64,000 nucleotides of DNA from Cladorhizidae sp. MBARI D1340-BT2. Taxonomy: Eukaryota > Porifera > Demospongiae > Poecilosclerida > Cladorhizidae. How positions within the stretch are numbered: the stretch's first letter is position 1; each line of letters starts with the position of its first letter. The DNA lies in contig JAQNBH010000003.1 of NCBI GenBank assembly GCA_028752905.1, positions 30,622,722 through 30,686,721 of the forward strand, given 5' to 3'. A model generated the notes under the pieces. That model saw nothing but the letters and a program-made list of their open reading frames with translations. It made no database searches and was not told the origin of the DNA. Made by a program: the position numbers and the translations under genes. This document shows, in pieces, positions 37,384 to 51,254 of the stretch.

Positions 37384-40300
37384 GCTATCCGGTGATATAA
37401 AAATTATCTATTTTGGATGAAGTGTAGAAAAGTTATGAGCTTTACGGCAAAAAACAAGATTTTTTGGGGGAAATGAGAAACATATAGACCAAATTAGGGC
37501 AAAGATCATGCAAGATGTGTCCTCTTTGTAGTTTCTTGATCTGTTACATGGGAAAAAAATTGTTAAGGGGGGAAAAAAAGGGGAAAAAATAAATCTCGAA
37601 TTTTGGAGGCATAGCCCCCCCTTAATTGATGTGTCTAATATTTGTTGTTGTTGATGTATATTTATATTCATGTCCTAGCTCTGTAGTCTGTCATTAATTG
37701 ATGTGTCTAATATTTGTTGTAGTTGATGTATATTTATATTCATGTGCTAGCTCTGTAGTCTGACATTAATTGATGTGTCTAATATTTTGTTGTTGTTGTT
37801 GATGTATATTTATATTCCTGTGCTAGCTCTGTAGTCTGTCATTAATTGATGTGTCTAATATTTGTTGTTGTTGATGTATATTTATATTCCTGTGCTAGCT
37901 CTGTAGTGTCATTAAGGAGGGACTATGCGTCAAAACCACATAATAGTTGTACCTATTTCTAATTGTCATAACTTTTTTTCTCTTTCGTCTACACAAGTAT
38001 TTATCATACCAAAGTCTTTATTATTCTGTGTTTGTTTTTATAAAGTGTTAATACCTCTATATACATAATTTTCTCAGAAGATACATGCAGAAACATCGAG
38101 GTGACTCCAAGATATTTGTGGCAGACCTAGCTGCCTAACGATTTGAAGTCATTTACTCATAATTGGTGTGTGGCTTGCTAAGGAGTGTCTCAGTGATATC
38201 CATGGAGCAAAGTTACCATGTGTTGTCATGTTGATTAGTTACACACAGAGTCTGAAAAACAGATAAAAACTAGAGGGCACCTCTTCTAACCACCATCTCT
38301 TGGCAATCCTTGCAGTAAACAAAAATCTGATTCATGGTTATCACCTCGTACTAAAAGAGCTCTAAAATGACATACATAGCCAAAAAAATGAGCAAACGGT
38401 TTTAAAGTTATTCTCGCAACAAGAAATATTTTCATTAATTGTGGGAATAAGCATTCCAAGTTTGGAAAACGAAATGTTTGAGTTAGCAATGAAATAACTT
38501 GACAAAATATGTTCTTTTACAAGTTTTAGCAATTCCTTGATCTGTTTTTTTTTACTTCCGTGACTCTTGGGTTTTTCTGTGCCTATATCTACATGTAAGA
38601 AAGAAAAATATGATGAAAATTGTTAAGGAATTTTCCTTTACAGCTGAATGTTTGTGCATGTCAAAGAAATGTAGATGAAGTAGATCCACCATAACTTTGA
38701 AAGAAGTATCCTGTCTCTAAAACTTTGGAAATAGCAAGTAGATAGATGCAATAACAGTTTGAACTGATTTCATGTGTAGTCGCCAGGGATGTGTGTGGGG
38801 GGAGGGGGGGGGAACGTTCGTCAGCACCACCAAAGTATTATAAATCGCCATAACTTTTGTTGTATATGCAGGTCATTTTATTCCCTATTTCCTTATGCTT
38901 TGTTCCTAATGATATGTTGAATGTCTCTGCAGACATATTTTCTGGGATGATACATCAAGATCCCTAAATAAGTTGGCCTAATGATATGTTGAATGTCTCT
39001 GCAGACATATTTTCTGGGAAGATACATCAAGATCCCTAAATAAGTTGGCCTAATGATAATATGTTGAATGTCTCTGCAGACATATTATTTTCTCGGAAGA
39101 TACATCAAGATCCCTAAATAAGTTGATCTATCTTGCAGTACAATTCATAACTGTACTAATTAACAAGACCATAGTCCCAGATTTTGTGAACTGATAGAGA
39201 AGGACCATATCTGCAACATGTGAACCGATTATCAATAAATGTAGTGGTTTTTCACTGGCAGGCCACCGCTTTGGCAACTGGAAAACACCAGAAAAAATCC
39301 CAAACCTCATCACTTCATATCATCATAACTTCTTAATACTTAGAGTACTCAAAATTTATGCACATACAAAAGACAGATAATTAGAAGGGCTATCCGGTGA
39401 TATAAAAATTATCTATTTTGGATGAAGTGTAGAAAAGTTATGAGCTTTACGGCCAAAAAACAAGATTTTTTGGGGGAAATGAGAAACATATAGACCAAAT
39501 TAGGGCAAATATCATGCAAGATGTGTCCTCTTTGTAGTTTCTTGATCTGTTGCATGGAGAAAAAAATTGTTAAGGGGGGAAAAAAGGGGAAAAAATAAAT
39601 CTCGAATTTTGGAGGCATAGCCACCCCTTAATTGATGTGTCTAATATTTGTTGTTATTGATGTATATTTATATTCATGTCCTAGCTCTGTAGTCTGTCAT
39701 TAATTGATGTGTCTAATATTTGTTGTAGTTGATGTATATTTATATTCATGTGCTAGCTCTGTAGTCTGACATTAATTGATGTGTCTAATATTTTGTTGTT
39801 GTTGATGTATATTTATATTCCTGTGCTAGCTCTGTAGTCTGTCATTAATTGATGTGTCTAATATTTGTTGTTGTTGATGTATATTTATATTCCTGTGCTA
39901 GCTCTGTAGTGTCATTAAGGAGGGACTATGCGTCAAAACCACATAATAGTTGTACCTATTTCTAATTGTCATAACTTTTTTCTCTTTCGTTTACACAAGT
40001 ATTTATCATACCAAAGTCTTTATTATTCTGTGTTTGTTTTTATAAAGTGTTAATACCTCTATATACATAATTTTCTCAGAAGATACATGCAGAAACATCG
40101 AGGTGACTCCAAGATATTTGTGGCTGACCTAGCTGCCTAACGATTTGAAGTCATTTACTCATAATTGGTGTGTGGCTTGCTAAGGAGTGTCTCAGTGATA
40201 TCCATGGAGCAAAGTTACCATGTGTTGTCATGTTGATTAGTTACACACAGAGTCTGAAAAACAGATAAAAACTAGAGGGCACCTCTTCTAACCACCATCT

Positions 40301-43300
40301 CTTGGCAATCCTTGCAGTAAACAAAAATCTGATTCATGGTTATCACCTCGTACTAAAAGAGCTCTAAAATGACATACATAGCCAAAAAAATGAGCAAACG
40401 GTTTTAAAGTTATTCTCGCAACAAGAAATATTTTCATTAATTGTGGGAATAAGCATTCCAAGTTTGGAAAACGAAATGTTTGAGTTAGCACTGAAATAAC
40501 TTGACAAAATATGTTCTTTTACAAGTTTTAGCAATTTCTTGATCTTTTTTTTTTTACTTCCATGACTCTTGGGTTTTTCTGTGCCTATATCTACATGTAA
40601 GAAAGAAAAATATGATGAAAATTGTTAAGGAATTTTCCTTTACAGCTGAATGTTTGTGCATGTCAAAGAAATGTATGATGAAGTAGATCCACCTTAACTT
40701 TGAAAGAAGCATCCTATGTCTCTAAAACTTTGGAAATAGCAAGTAGATAGATGCAATAACAGTTTGAACTGATTTCATGTGTAGTCGCCAGGGATGTGTG
40801 TGGGGGGAGGGGGGGGGGGAATGTACGTCAGCACCACCAAAGTATTATAAATCGCCATAACTTTTGTTGTATATGCAGGTCATTTTATTCCCTATTTCCT
40901 TATGCTTTGTTCTTAATGATATGTTGAATGTCTCTGCAGACATATTTTCTGGGATGATACATCAAGATCCCTAAATAAGTTGGCCTAATGATATGTTGAA
41001 TGTCTCTGCAGACATATTTTCTGGGAAGATACATCAAGATCCCTAAATAAGTTGGCCTAATGATAATATGTTGAATGTCTCTGCAGACATATTATTTTCT
41101 CGGAAGATACATCAAGATCCCTAAATAAGTTGATCTATCTTGCAGTACAATTCATAACTGTACTAATTAACAAGACCATAGTCCCAGATTTTGTCAACTG
41201 ATAGAGAAGGACCATATCTGCAACATGTGAACCGATTATCAATAAATGTAGTGGTTTTTCACTGGCAGGCCACCGCTTTGGCAACTGGAAAACACCAGAA
41301 AAAATCCCAAACCTCACCACTTCATATCACCATAACTTCCTAATACTTAGAGTAGTCAAAATTTATGCACATACAAAAGACAGATAATTAGAAGGGCTAT
41401 CCGGTGATATAAAAATTATCTATTTTGGATGAAGTGTAAAAAGTTATGAGCTTTACGGCAAAAAAACAAGATTTTTGGGGGGAAATGAGAAACATATAGA
41501 CCAAATTAAGGCAAATATCATGCAAGATGTGTCCTCTTTGTAGTTTCTTGATCTGTTGCATGGAAAAAAAAATTGTTAAGGGGGGAAAAAAGGGGAAAAA
41601 ATAAATCTCGAATTTTGGAGGCATAGCCACCCCTTAATTGATGTGTCTAATATTTGTTGTTGTTGATGTATATTTATATTCATGTCCTAGCTCTGTAGTC
41701 TGTCATTAATTGATGTGTCTAATATTTGTTGTAGTTGATGTATATTTATATTCATGTGCTAGCTCTGTAGTCTGACATTAATTGATGTGTCTAATATTTT
41801 GTTGTTGTTGATGTATATTTATAATCCTGTGCTAGCTCTGTAGTCTGTCATTAATTGATGTGTCTAATATTTGTTGTTGTTGATGTATATTTATATTCCT
41901 GTGCTAGCTCTGTAGTGTCATTAAGGAGGGACTATGCGTCAAAACCACATAATAGTTGTACCTATTTCTAATTGTCATAACTTTTTTCTCTTTCGTTTAC
42001 ACAAGTATTTATCATACCAAAGTCTTTATTATTCTGTGTTTGTTTTTATAAAGTGTTAATACCTCTATATACATAATTTTCTCAGAAGATACATGCAGAA
42101 ACATCGAGGTGACTCCAAGATATTTGTGGCTGACCTAGCTGCCTAACGATTTGAAGTCATTTACTCATAATTGGTGTGTGGCTTGCTAAGGAGTGTCTCA
42201 GTGATATCCATGGAGCAAAGTTACCATGTGTTGTCATGTTGATTAGTTACACACAGAGTCTGAAAAACAGATAAAAACTAGAGGGCACCTCTTCTAACCA
42301 CCATCTCTTGGCAATCCTTGCAGTAAACAAAAATCTGATTCATGGTTATCACCTCGTACTAAAAGAGCTCTAAAATGACATACATAGCCAAAAAAATGAG
42401 CAAACGGTTTTAAAGTTATTCTCGCAACAAGAAATATTTTCATTAATTGTGGGAATAAGCATTCCAAGTTTGGAAAACGAAATGTTTGAGTTAGCACTGA
42501 AATAACTTGACAAAATATGTTCTTTTACAAGTTTTAGCAATTTCTTGATCTTTTTTTTTTTACTTCCATGACTCTTGGGTTTTTCTGTGCCTATATCTAC
42601 ATGTAAGAAAGAAAAATATGATGAAAATTGTTAAGGAATTTTCCTTTACAGCTGAATGTTTGTGCATGTCAAAGAAATGTATGATGAAGTAGATCCACCT
42701 TAACTTTGAAAGAAGCATCCTATGTCTCTAAAACTTTGGAAATAGCAAGTAGATAGATGCAATAACAGTTTGAACTGATTTCATGTGTAGTCGCCAGGGA
42801 TGTGTGTGGGGGGAGGGGGGGGGGAATGTACGTCAGCACCACCAAAGTATTATAAATCGCCATAACTTTTGTTGTATATGCAGGTCATTTTATTCCCTAT
42901 TTCCTTATGCTTTGTTCTTAATGATATGTTGAATGTCTCTGCAGACATATTTTCTGGGATGATACATCAAGATCCCTAAATAAGTTGGCCTAATGATATG
43001 TTGAATGTCTCTGCAGACATATTATTTTCTCGGAAGATACATCAAGATCCCTAAATAAGTTGATCTATCTTGCAGTACAATTCATAACTGTACTAATTAA
43101 CAAGACCATAGTCCCAGATTTTGTCAACTGATAGAGAAGGCCCATATCTGCAACATGTGAACCGATTATCAATAAATGTAGTGGTTTTTCACTGGCAGGC
43201 CACCGCTTTGGCAACTGGAAAACACCAGAAAAAATCCCAAACCTCACCACTTCATATCACCATAACTTCCTAATACTTAGAGTAGTCAAAATTTATGCAC

Positions 43301-46300
43301 GTACAAAAGACAGATAATTAGAAGGGCTATCCGGTGATATAAAAATTATCTATTTTGGATGAAGTGTAAAAAGTTATGAGCTTTACGGCAAAAAAACAAG
43401 ATTTTTGGGGGGAAATGAGAAACATATAGACCAAATTAGGGCAAATATCATGCAAGATGTGTCCTCTTTGTAGTTTCTTGATCTGTTGCATGGAAAAAAA
43501 AATTGTTAAGGGGGAAAAAAAGGGGAAAAAATAAATCTCGAATTTTGGAGGCATAGCCACCCCTTAATTGATGTGTCTAATATTTGTTGTTGTTGATGTA
43601 TATTTATATTCATGTCCTAGCTCTGTAGTCTGTCATTAATTGATGTGTCTAATATTTGTTGTAGTTGATGTATATTTATATTCATGTGCTAGCTCTGTAG
43701 TCTGACATTAATTGATGTGTCTAATATTTTGTTGTTGTTGATGTATATTTATATTCCTGTGCTAGCTCTGTAGTCTGTCATTAATTGATGTGTCTAATAT
43801 TTGTTGTTGTTGATGTATATTTATATTCCTGTGCTAGCTCTGTAGTGTCATTAAGGAGGGACTATGCGTCAAAACCACATAATAGTTGTACCTATTTCTA
43901 ATTGTCATAACTTTTTTCTCTTTCGTCTACACAAGTATTTATCATACCAAAGTCTTTATTATTCTGTGTTTGTTTTTATAAAGTGTTAATACCTCTATAT
44001 ACATAATTTTCTCAGAAGATACATGCAGAAACATCGAGGTGACTCCAAGATATTGGTGGCTGACCTAGCTGCCTAACGATTTGAAGTCATTTACTCATAA
44101 TTGGTGTGTGGCTTGCTAAGGAGTGTCTCAGTGATATCCATGGAGCAAAGTTACCATGTGTTGTCATGTTGATTAGTTACACACAGAGTCTGAAAAACAG
44201 ATAAAAACTAGAGGGCACCTCTTCTAACCACCATCTCTTGGCAATCCTTGAAGTAAACAAAAATCTGATTCATGGTTATCACCTCGTACTAAAAGAGCTC
44301 TAAAATGACATACATAGCCAAAAAAATGAGCAAACGGTTTTAAAGTTATTCTCGCAACAAGAAATATTTTCATTAATTGTGGGAATAAGCATTCCAAGTT
44401 TGGAAAACGAAATGTTTGAGTTAGCACTGAAATAACTTGACAAAATATGTTCTTTTACAAGTTTTAGCAATTCCTTGATCTGTTTTTTTTTACTTCCGTG
44501 ACTCTTGGGTTTTTCTGTGCCTATATCTACATGTAAGAAAGAAAAATATGATGAAAATTGTTAAGGAATTTTCCTTTACAGCTGAATGTTTGTGCATGTC
44601 AAAGAAATGTATGATGAAGTAGATCCACCATAACTTTGAAAGAAGCATCCTATGTCTCTAAAACTTTGGAAATAGCAAGTAGATAGATGCAATAACAGTT
44701 TGAACTGATTTCATGTGTAGTCGCCAGGGATGTGTGTGGGGGGAGGGGGGGGGGGAACATACGTCAGCACCACCAAAGTATTATAAATCGCCATAACTTT
44801 TGTTGTATATGCAGGTCATTTTATTCCCTATTTCCTTATGCTTTGTTCCTAATGATATGTTGAATGTCTCTGCAGACATATTTTCTGGGATGATTCATCA
44901 AGATCCCTAAATAAGTTGGCCTAATGATATGTTGAATGTCTCTGCAGACATATTTTCTGGGAAGATACATCAAGATCCCTAAATAAGTTGGCCTAATGAT
45001 ATGTTGAATGTCTCTGCAGACATATTATTTTCTCGGAAGATACATCAAGATCCCTAAATAAGTTGATCTATCTTGCAGTACAATTCATAACTGTACTAAT
45101 TAACAAGACCATAGTCCCAGATTTTGTCAACTGATAGAGAAGGCCCGTATCTGCAACATGTGAACCGATTATCAATAAATGTAGTGGTTTTTCACTGGCA
45201 GGCCACCGCTTTGGCAACTGGAAAACACCAGAAAAAATCCCAAACTTCATCACTTCATATCACCATAACTTCCTAATACTTAGAGTACTCAAAATTTTGG
45301 CACATATAAAAGACAGACAATTAGAAGGGCTATCCGGTGATATAATAATTATCTATTTTAGATGAAGTGTAGAAAAGTTATGAGCTTTACGGCAATAAAA
45401 CAAGATTTTTGGGGGGAAAATGAGAAACATATAGACCAAATTAGGGCAAATATCATGCAAGATGTGTCCTCTTTGTAGTTTCTTGATCTGTTACATGGAA
45501 AAAAAAATTGTTAAGGGGGAAAAAAAGGGGAAAAAATAAATCTCGAATTTTGGAGGCATAGCCACCCCTTAATTGATGTGTCTAATATTTGTTGTAGTTG
45601 ATGTATATTTATATTCGTGTCCTAGCTCTGTAGTCTGTCATTAATTGATGTGTCTAATATTTGTTGTTGTCGATGTATATTTATATTCATGTGCTAGCTC
45701 TGTAGTCTGACATTAATTGATGTGTCTAATATTTGTTGTTGTTGATGTATATTTATATTCCTCTGTAGTCTGTCATTAATTGATGTGTCTAATATTTGTT
45801 GTTGTTGATGTATATTTATATTCCTGTGCTAGCTCTGTAGTGTCATTAAGGAGGGACTATGCGTCAAAACCACATAATAGTTGTACCTATTTCTAATTGT
45901 CATAACTTTTTTCTCTTTCGTTTACACAAGTATTTATCATACCAAAGTCTTTATTATTCTGTGTGTTTTTTTATAAAGTGTTAATACCTCTATATACATA
46001 ATTTTCTCAGAAGATACATGCAGAAACATCGAGGTGACTCCAAGATATTTGTGGCTGACCTAGCTGCCTAACGATTTGAAGTCATTTACTCATAATTGGT
46101 GTGTGGCTTGCTAAGGAGTGTCTCAGTGATATCCATGGAGCAAAGTTACCATGTGTTGTCATGTTGATTAGTTACACACAGAGTCTGAAAAACAGATAAA
46201 AACTAGAGGGCACCTCTTCTAACCACCATCTCTTGGCAATCCTTGCAGTAAACAAAAATCTGATTCATGGTTATCACCTCGTACTAAAAGAGCTCTAAAA

Positions 46301-49170
46301 TGACATACATAGCCAAAAAAATGAGCAAACGGTTTTAAAGTTATTCTCGCAACAAGAAATATTTTCATTAATTGTGGGAATAAGCATTCCAAGTTTGGAA
46401 AACGAAATGTTTGAGTTAGCACTGAAATAACTTGACAAAATATGTTCTTTTACAAGTTTTAGCAATTTCTTGATCTGTTTTTTTTTACTTCCGTGACTCT
46501 TGGGTTTTTCTGTGCCTATATCTACATGTAAGAAAGAAAAATATGATGAAAATTGTTAAGGAATTTTCCTTTACAGCTGAATGTTTGTGCATGTCAAAGA
46601 AATGTATGATGAAGTAGATCCACCATAACTTTGAAAGAAGCATCCTATGTCTCTAAAACTTTGGAAATAGCAAGTAGATAGATGCAATAACAGTTTGAAC
46701 TGATTTCATGTGTAGTCGCCAGGGATGTGTGTGGGGGGAGGGGGGGGGGAATGTACGTCAGCACCACCAAAGTATTATAAATCGCCATAACTTTTGTTGT
46801 ATATGCAGGTCATTTTATTCCCTATTTCCTTATGCTTTGTTCTTAATGATATGTTGAATGTCTCTGCAGACGTATTTTCTGGGATGATACATCAAGATCC
46901 CTAAATAAGTTGGCCTAATGATATGTTGAATGTCTCTGCAGACATATTTTCTGGGAAGATACATCAAGATCCCTAAATAAGTTGGCCTAATGATAATATG
47001 TTGAATGTCTCTGCAGACATATTATTTTCTCGGAAGATACATCAAGATCTCTAAATAAGTTGATCTATCTTGCAGTACAATTCATAACTGTACTAATTAA
47101 CAAGACCATAGTCCCAGATTTTGTCAACTGATAGAGAAGGCCCATATCTGCAACATGTGAACCGATTATCAATAAATGTAGTGGTTTTTCACTGGCAGGC
47201 CACCGCTTTGGCAACTGGAAAACACCAGAAAAAATCCCAAACCTCACCACTTCATATCACCATAACTTCCTAATACTTAGAGTAGTCAAAATTTATGCAC
47301 GTACAAAAGACAGATAATTAGAAGGGCTATCCGGTGATATAAAAATTATCTATTTTGGATGAAGTGTAAAAAGTTATGAGCTTTACGGCAAAAAAACAAG
47401 ATTTTTGGGGGGAAATGAGAAACATATAGACCAAATTAGGGCAAATATCATGCAAGATGTGTCCTCTTTGTAGTTTCTTGATCTGTTGCATGGAAAAAAA
47501 AATTGTTAAGGGGGAAAAAAAGGGGAAAAAATAAATCTCGAATTTTGGAGGCATAGCCACCCCTTAATTGATGTGTCTAATATTTGTTGTTGTTGATGTA
47601 TATTTATATTCATGTCCTAGCTCTGTAGTCTGTCATTAATTGATGTGTCTAATATTTGTTGTAGTTGATGTATATTTATATTCATGTGCTAGCTCTGTAG
47701 TCTGACATTAATTGATGTGTCTAATATTTTGTTGTTGTTGATGTATATTTATATTCCTGTGCTAGCTCTGTAGTCTGTCATTAATTGATGTGTCTAATAT
47801 TTGTTGTTGTTGATGTATATTTATATTCCTGTGCTAGCTCTGTAGTGTCATTAAGGAGGGACTATGCGTCAAAACCACATAATAGTTGTACCTATTTCTA
47901 ATTGTCATAACATTTTTTCTCTTTCGTCTACACAAGTATTTATCATACCAAAGTCTTTATTATTCTGTGTTTGTTTTTATAAAGTGTTAATACCTCTATA
48001 TACATAATTTTCTCAGAAGATACATGCAGAAACATCGAGGTGACTCCAAGATATTTGTGGCTGACCTAGCTGCCTAACGATTTGAAGTCATTTACTCATA
48101 ATTGGTGTGTGGCTTGCTAAGGAGTGTCTAAGTGATATCCATGGAGCAAAGTTACCATGTGTTGTCATGTTGATTAGTTACACACTTACAGAGTCTGAAA
48201 AACAGATAAAAACTAGAGGGCACCTCTTCTAACCAACATCTCTTGGCAATCCTTGCAGTAAACAAAAATCTGATTCATGGTTATCACAGCGTACTAAAAG
48301 AGCTCTAAAATGACATACATAGCCAAAAACGGTTTTAAATTTATTCTCGCAACAAGAAATATTTCCATTAATTGTGGGAATAAGCATTCCAAGTTTGGAA
48401 AACGAAATGTTTGAGTTAGCACTGAAATAACTTGACAAAATATGTTCTTTTACAAGTTTTAGCAATTCCTTGATCTGTTTTTTTTTACTTCCGTGACTCT
48501 TGGGTTTTTCTGTGCCTATATCTACATGTAAGAAAGAAAAATAATTATGATGAAAATTGTTAAGGAATTTTCCTTTACAGCTGAATGTTTGTGCATGTCA
48601 AAGAAATGTATGATGAAGTAGATCCACCATAACTTTGAAAGAAGCATCCTATGTCTCTAAAACTTTGGAAATAGCAAGTAGATAGATGCAATAACAGTTT
48701 GAACTGATTTCATGTGTAGTCGCCAGGGATGTGTGTGGGGGGAGGGGGGGGGGGGGGAACATACGTCAGCACCACCAAAGTATTATAAATCGCCATAACT
48801 TTTGTTGTATATGCAGGTCATTTTATTCCCTATTTCCTTATGCTTTGTTCCTAATGATATGTTGAATGTCTCTGCAGACATATTTTCTGGGATGATTCAT
48901 CAAGATCCCTAAATAAGTTGGCCTAATGATATGTTGAATGTCTCTGCAGACATATTTTCTGGGAAGATACATCAAGATCCCTAAATAAGTTGGCCTAATG
49001 ATATGTTGAATGTCTCTGCAGACATATTATTTTCTCGGAAGATACATCAAGATCCCTAAATAAGTTGATCTATCTTGCAGTACAATTCATAACTGTACTA
49101 ATTAACAAGACCATAGTCCCAGATTTTGTCAACTGATAGAGAAGGCCCGTATCTGCAACATGTGAACCGA
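37384..49170 (-). repeat. Satellite array B, second part (minus strand, ~2.0-kb units)
   Basis: The array continues on the minus strand. On the plus strand the unit ends are at 37915, 39918, 41924, 43854, 45849 and 47854, with lengths of 2003, 2006, 1930, 1995 and 2005 bp. The units are longer than in array A because they have four copies of sub-repeat type 1 (for example 37625-37915) and usually three of type 2 (for example 38913-39124). The 1930-bp unit has one type-2 copy fewer. They carry a 10-bp insertion relative to array A in the 78-codon stretch. The last unit (from 47855) returns to the A-type sequence at that place. No gene is seen. Confidence 0.93.
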
Positions 49171-49256
49171 TTATTATGATGAAAATTGTTAAGGAATTTT
49201 CCTTTACAGCTGAATGTTTGTGCATGTCAAAGAAATGTATGATGAAGTAGATCCAC
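49171..49256 (-). repeat. Displaced satellite fragment at the array edge
   Basis: After accgattat the minus-strand unit jumps to a part that belongs about 600 bp earlier (atgatgaaaattgttaagg). It follows that for some 85 bp and then stops at gatccacc, where unrelated sequence begins. It marks a rearranged edge of array B. Confidence 0.8.
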
Positions 49257-49484
49257 CTTTGTTTACCATAGTCAACTGAGAGTGTACTATTGCCAAATAC
49301 TAGCTTATTCTGTTGGTATTCCAAATTCAGACAGGATAGTTATAGGAAAAAAGTTATAGCTAAGAGTGTAGGTTGGAGTTGTTGATGTTGATTTTCATTT
49401 GAATTTGAATTTTCAAATGTTGACCACAAACTTGATATATATATATATCTTGTTTTTCCCACCCTCCCCACTACTTTTCCTACA
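49257..49484. other. Non-satellite sequence before the piggyBac relic
   Basis: Unique-looking AT-rich DNA with a short (AT)n run at about 49435-49449. It ends in a pyrimidine-rich stretch, ttttcctacag, that could be a splice acceptor for the following reading frame. No terminal inverted repeat of a piggyBac element was found here. Confidence 0.5.
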
Positions 49485-50585
49485 GCATCAGATGATGAGA
49501 GTGGGGATGAGGCATCTATGACTCCTTTTGTTACATTGGAGGATGAGGAAGCCTTGCCTGAAGTCTCTACAGGGCGTGGGAACATGACTGGTGCTGGAGT
49601 TGTGCGAGGGAGAGGCGGGCGAGGGAGTACTTGCCGAGGGAGAGGCGGGCGAGGGAGTACTGGCCAAGGGGGAAGCAGCTCAAGTGGTAGTGGAGTCGTA
49701 AGTGTTGCTAGTGGTCCTCCAAAAGGTACTGGTAGTAGGCGGGCCAGAGGTTATAGGCGTGTGCGAGCATCTGGCACTGGTTCTGCCCAAGCATCTGGCA
49801 CTGGTTCTAGGCTAACTGAGGTCACAGGTAAGTGGGAAATAAAGGAGCCAACTCCTTTGAAATTGGACTATACAGCAACAGCTGGTCCAACTTCTTCATT
49901 ACTTGGTGCATCAAGTACATTTTAAATGCATTTTACCTTTTTTTTACTCTTGAAGTGTGGGAACTCCTAGTAGCAGAGACGAACAGTTACGTTTCTAGGA
50001 TGGCTAGTTTCTCCAGGCCATGGGTAGATACTAATATAGAGGAAATGAAAGCTTTTGTAGGAACGTTGATAATAATGGGAGTTTCCACACTTCCATACTT
50101 AGAATTGTACTGGTCCACTAATCACTCGGATTTGTCTGGATCTTTGGTTCGTAAAGTAATGCCTAGGACTCGGTTTTTGGAGCTAATGCGTTATGTACAT
50201 GTAAATTCTATTGATGGTTTGTTGGTTACAAATTTGATAGAAGCTTGTTTATTGAATTCATTTATTTTGTTTTCTTCTGTCCGAGCTCCAATATCAGTAA
50301 GGAAGGGTAATTATCTAGAAGCTAGGATTGTTCTAGCTAAATCTTTGATTGGTTCTTTCTCTTCTCGGCAGCATGCAGGTCAACGTTGTAGTCAGGCAAA
50401 TAGTCAGCTAGATCGCCTCAATTTAAAACTAGGTCATTTCCCACAGTGCTGTGCAAAGAAGCGCTGTGTAGTTTGCATTAGTAAAGGTTACAGGCATGAG
50501 GCAAGGTCCCAGTGTTGTTTTTGTAAGGTTCCTTTGTGTGGTGGATCAACAGGCCGTGACTGTTTTCGTAATACCATACCTTGGT
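49485..50585 (+). pseudogene. piggyBac-like transposase relic, internally deleted
   Basis: An N-terminal part (49485-49922) is acidic and then rich in Gly, Arg and Ser, with RGRGGRGST repeated. It follows a possible splice acceptor. Near 49905-49922 the frame must shift by one base to continue in ATG-free frame 49922-50585. That part has the start of the piggyBac DDE domain (FFTLEVWELLVAETNSY, PWVDTNIEEM, GTLIIMGVS, YW, MPRTRFLELMRYVHVN). Near 50215-50240 the sequence jumps to the end of the domain (NSFILF). The C-terminal Cys-rich finger follows, with RCVVC, CCFC, VPLC and DCF. The whole centre, including all three catalytic aspartates, is missing. The frame reads on into a 30-bp minisatellite. 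It is dead as a transposase. The family assignment is from motif memory; no ends or TTAA sites were identified. Confidence 0.75.
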
Positions 50586-50635
50586 GGACTATCAGTAATG
50601 TTTATGCACCCCCTGCTCCTTTCTGTGCTTCTCTC

Positions 50636-50730
50636 TTGTTCCCTGCTCCTTCGTCTACTTCTCTCTTGTTCCCTGCTCCTTCGTCTACTTCTCTCGTTCC
50701 CTGTCCCTTCGTCTACTTCTCTCGTCTCTC
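50636..50730 (+). repeat. 30-bp minisatellite
   Basis: About three copies of a C/T-rich 30-bp repeat (ttgttccctgctccttcg followed by tctacttctctc), at 50636-50665, 50666-50695 and a shortened one from 50696. It lies directly downstream of the piggyBac finger and extends that reading frame with a Pro/Ser-rich tail of no likely function. Confidence 0.85.
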
Positions 50731-51139
50731 CAGTATTCAAGTGTTATTCTTATCCTGGTATCTCATGTTTGTGTAGAATAAAAACATGGTGAAATATCAT
50801 GCCGGAGACCAAGCAAGCTATACCCAAGACTGAGCAAGTTCTACTCTACCCGTGACAGCAAGACCGGAGCTCTACCCAAGACACTCCCTTACATAATTGT
50901 GTTTTATATTATGGTTTTATTCTAGTATGTGTTAGCATTTTCATTCTCTTATAATTTGTTTTTTGTATTATTATGTGTTAGCATTTTGATGGGGAAAACA
51001 ACCCACTGGCTTTGCAGCTGGTAGAGGGTTTGTAAATAGATGCTCCATCTTGTGTTGGCATTATAATGTGTGTATAATAGTGTGAAAATATGAAAATATT
51101 CACCCCGAAGAAGATGACAAGGTTTTATAATGCTGGTTA
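50731..51139. other. Spacer between the piggyBac relic and the P-type element
   Basis: AT-rich sequence with an AATAAA at about 50778 and a short direct repeat tatgtgttagcatttt (about 50925 and 50974). No coding potential or RNA gene was seen. It is interrupted at 51140 by the P-type element and resumes at 54138. Confidence 0.5.
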
Positions 51140-51147
51140 GTTCTGCC
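51140..51147. other. 8-bp target-site duplication, left (GTTCTGCC)
   Basis: GTTCTGCC stands directly before the left terminal repeat and again directly after the right one (54130-54137). An 8-bp duplication is the hallmark of P-element insertion. Confidence 0.92.
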
Positions 51148-51178
51148 TAGAGTCCCTGTATATATAAGAGTAGTGCCA
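51148..51178 (+). repeat. Left terminal inverted repeat (31 bp)
   Basis: Perfect inverted match to 54099-54129. It begins TAGAGTCCCTG and contains tatatataag. The Drosophila P element also has 31-bp repeats, although the sequence differs. Confidence 0.95.
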
Positions 51179-51205
51179 TGACCTTTGACCGGAAGTAATA
51201 CGGCA

Positions 51206-51223
51206 GCCATTTTGGACCCAAAA
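51206..51223 (+). repeat. Left subterminal inverted repeat (18 bp)
   Basis: GCCATTTTGGACCCAAAA, found perfectly inverted at 54067-54084. It is 58 bp from the left end, against 45 bp on the right. P elements have a shorter subterminal repeat used as an enhancer of transposition; a similar role here is inference. Confidence 0.85.
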
Positions 51224-51254
51224 TAGAGCCAGCTGTAATAGTCAAATAGCGTGA

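Noticed and set aside
38286..38489. 67-codon open frame in array B and C units
   Set aside because: It is a different frame over the same satellite stretch as the 78-codon frame, made by the 10-bp difference, and it has no consistent ATG.
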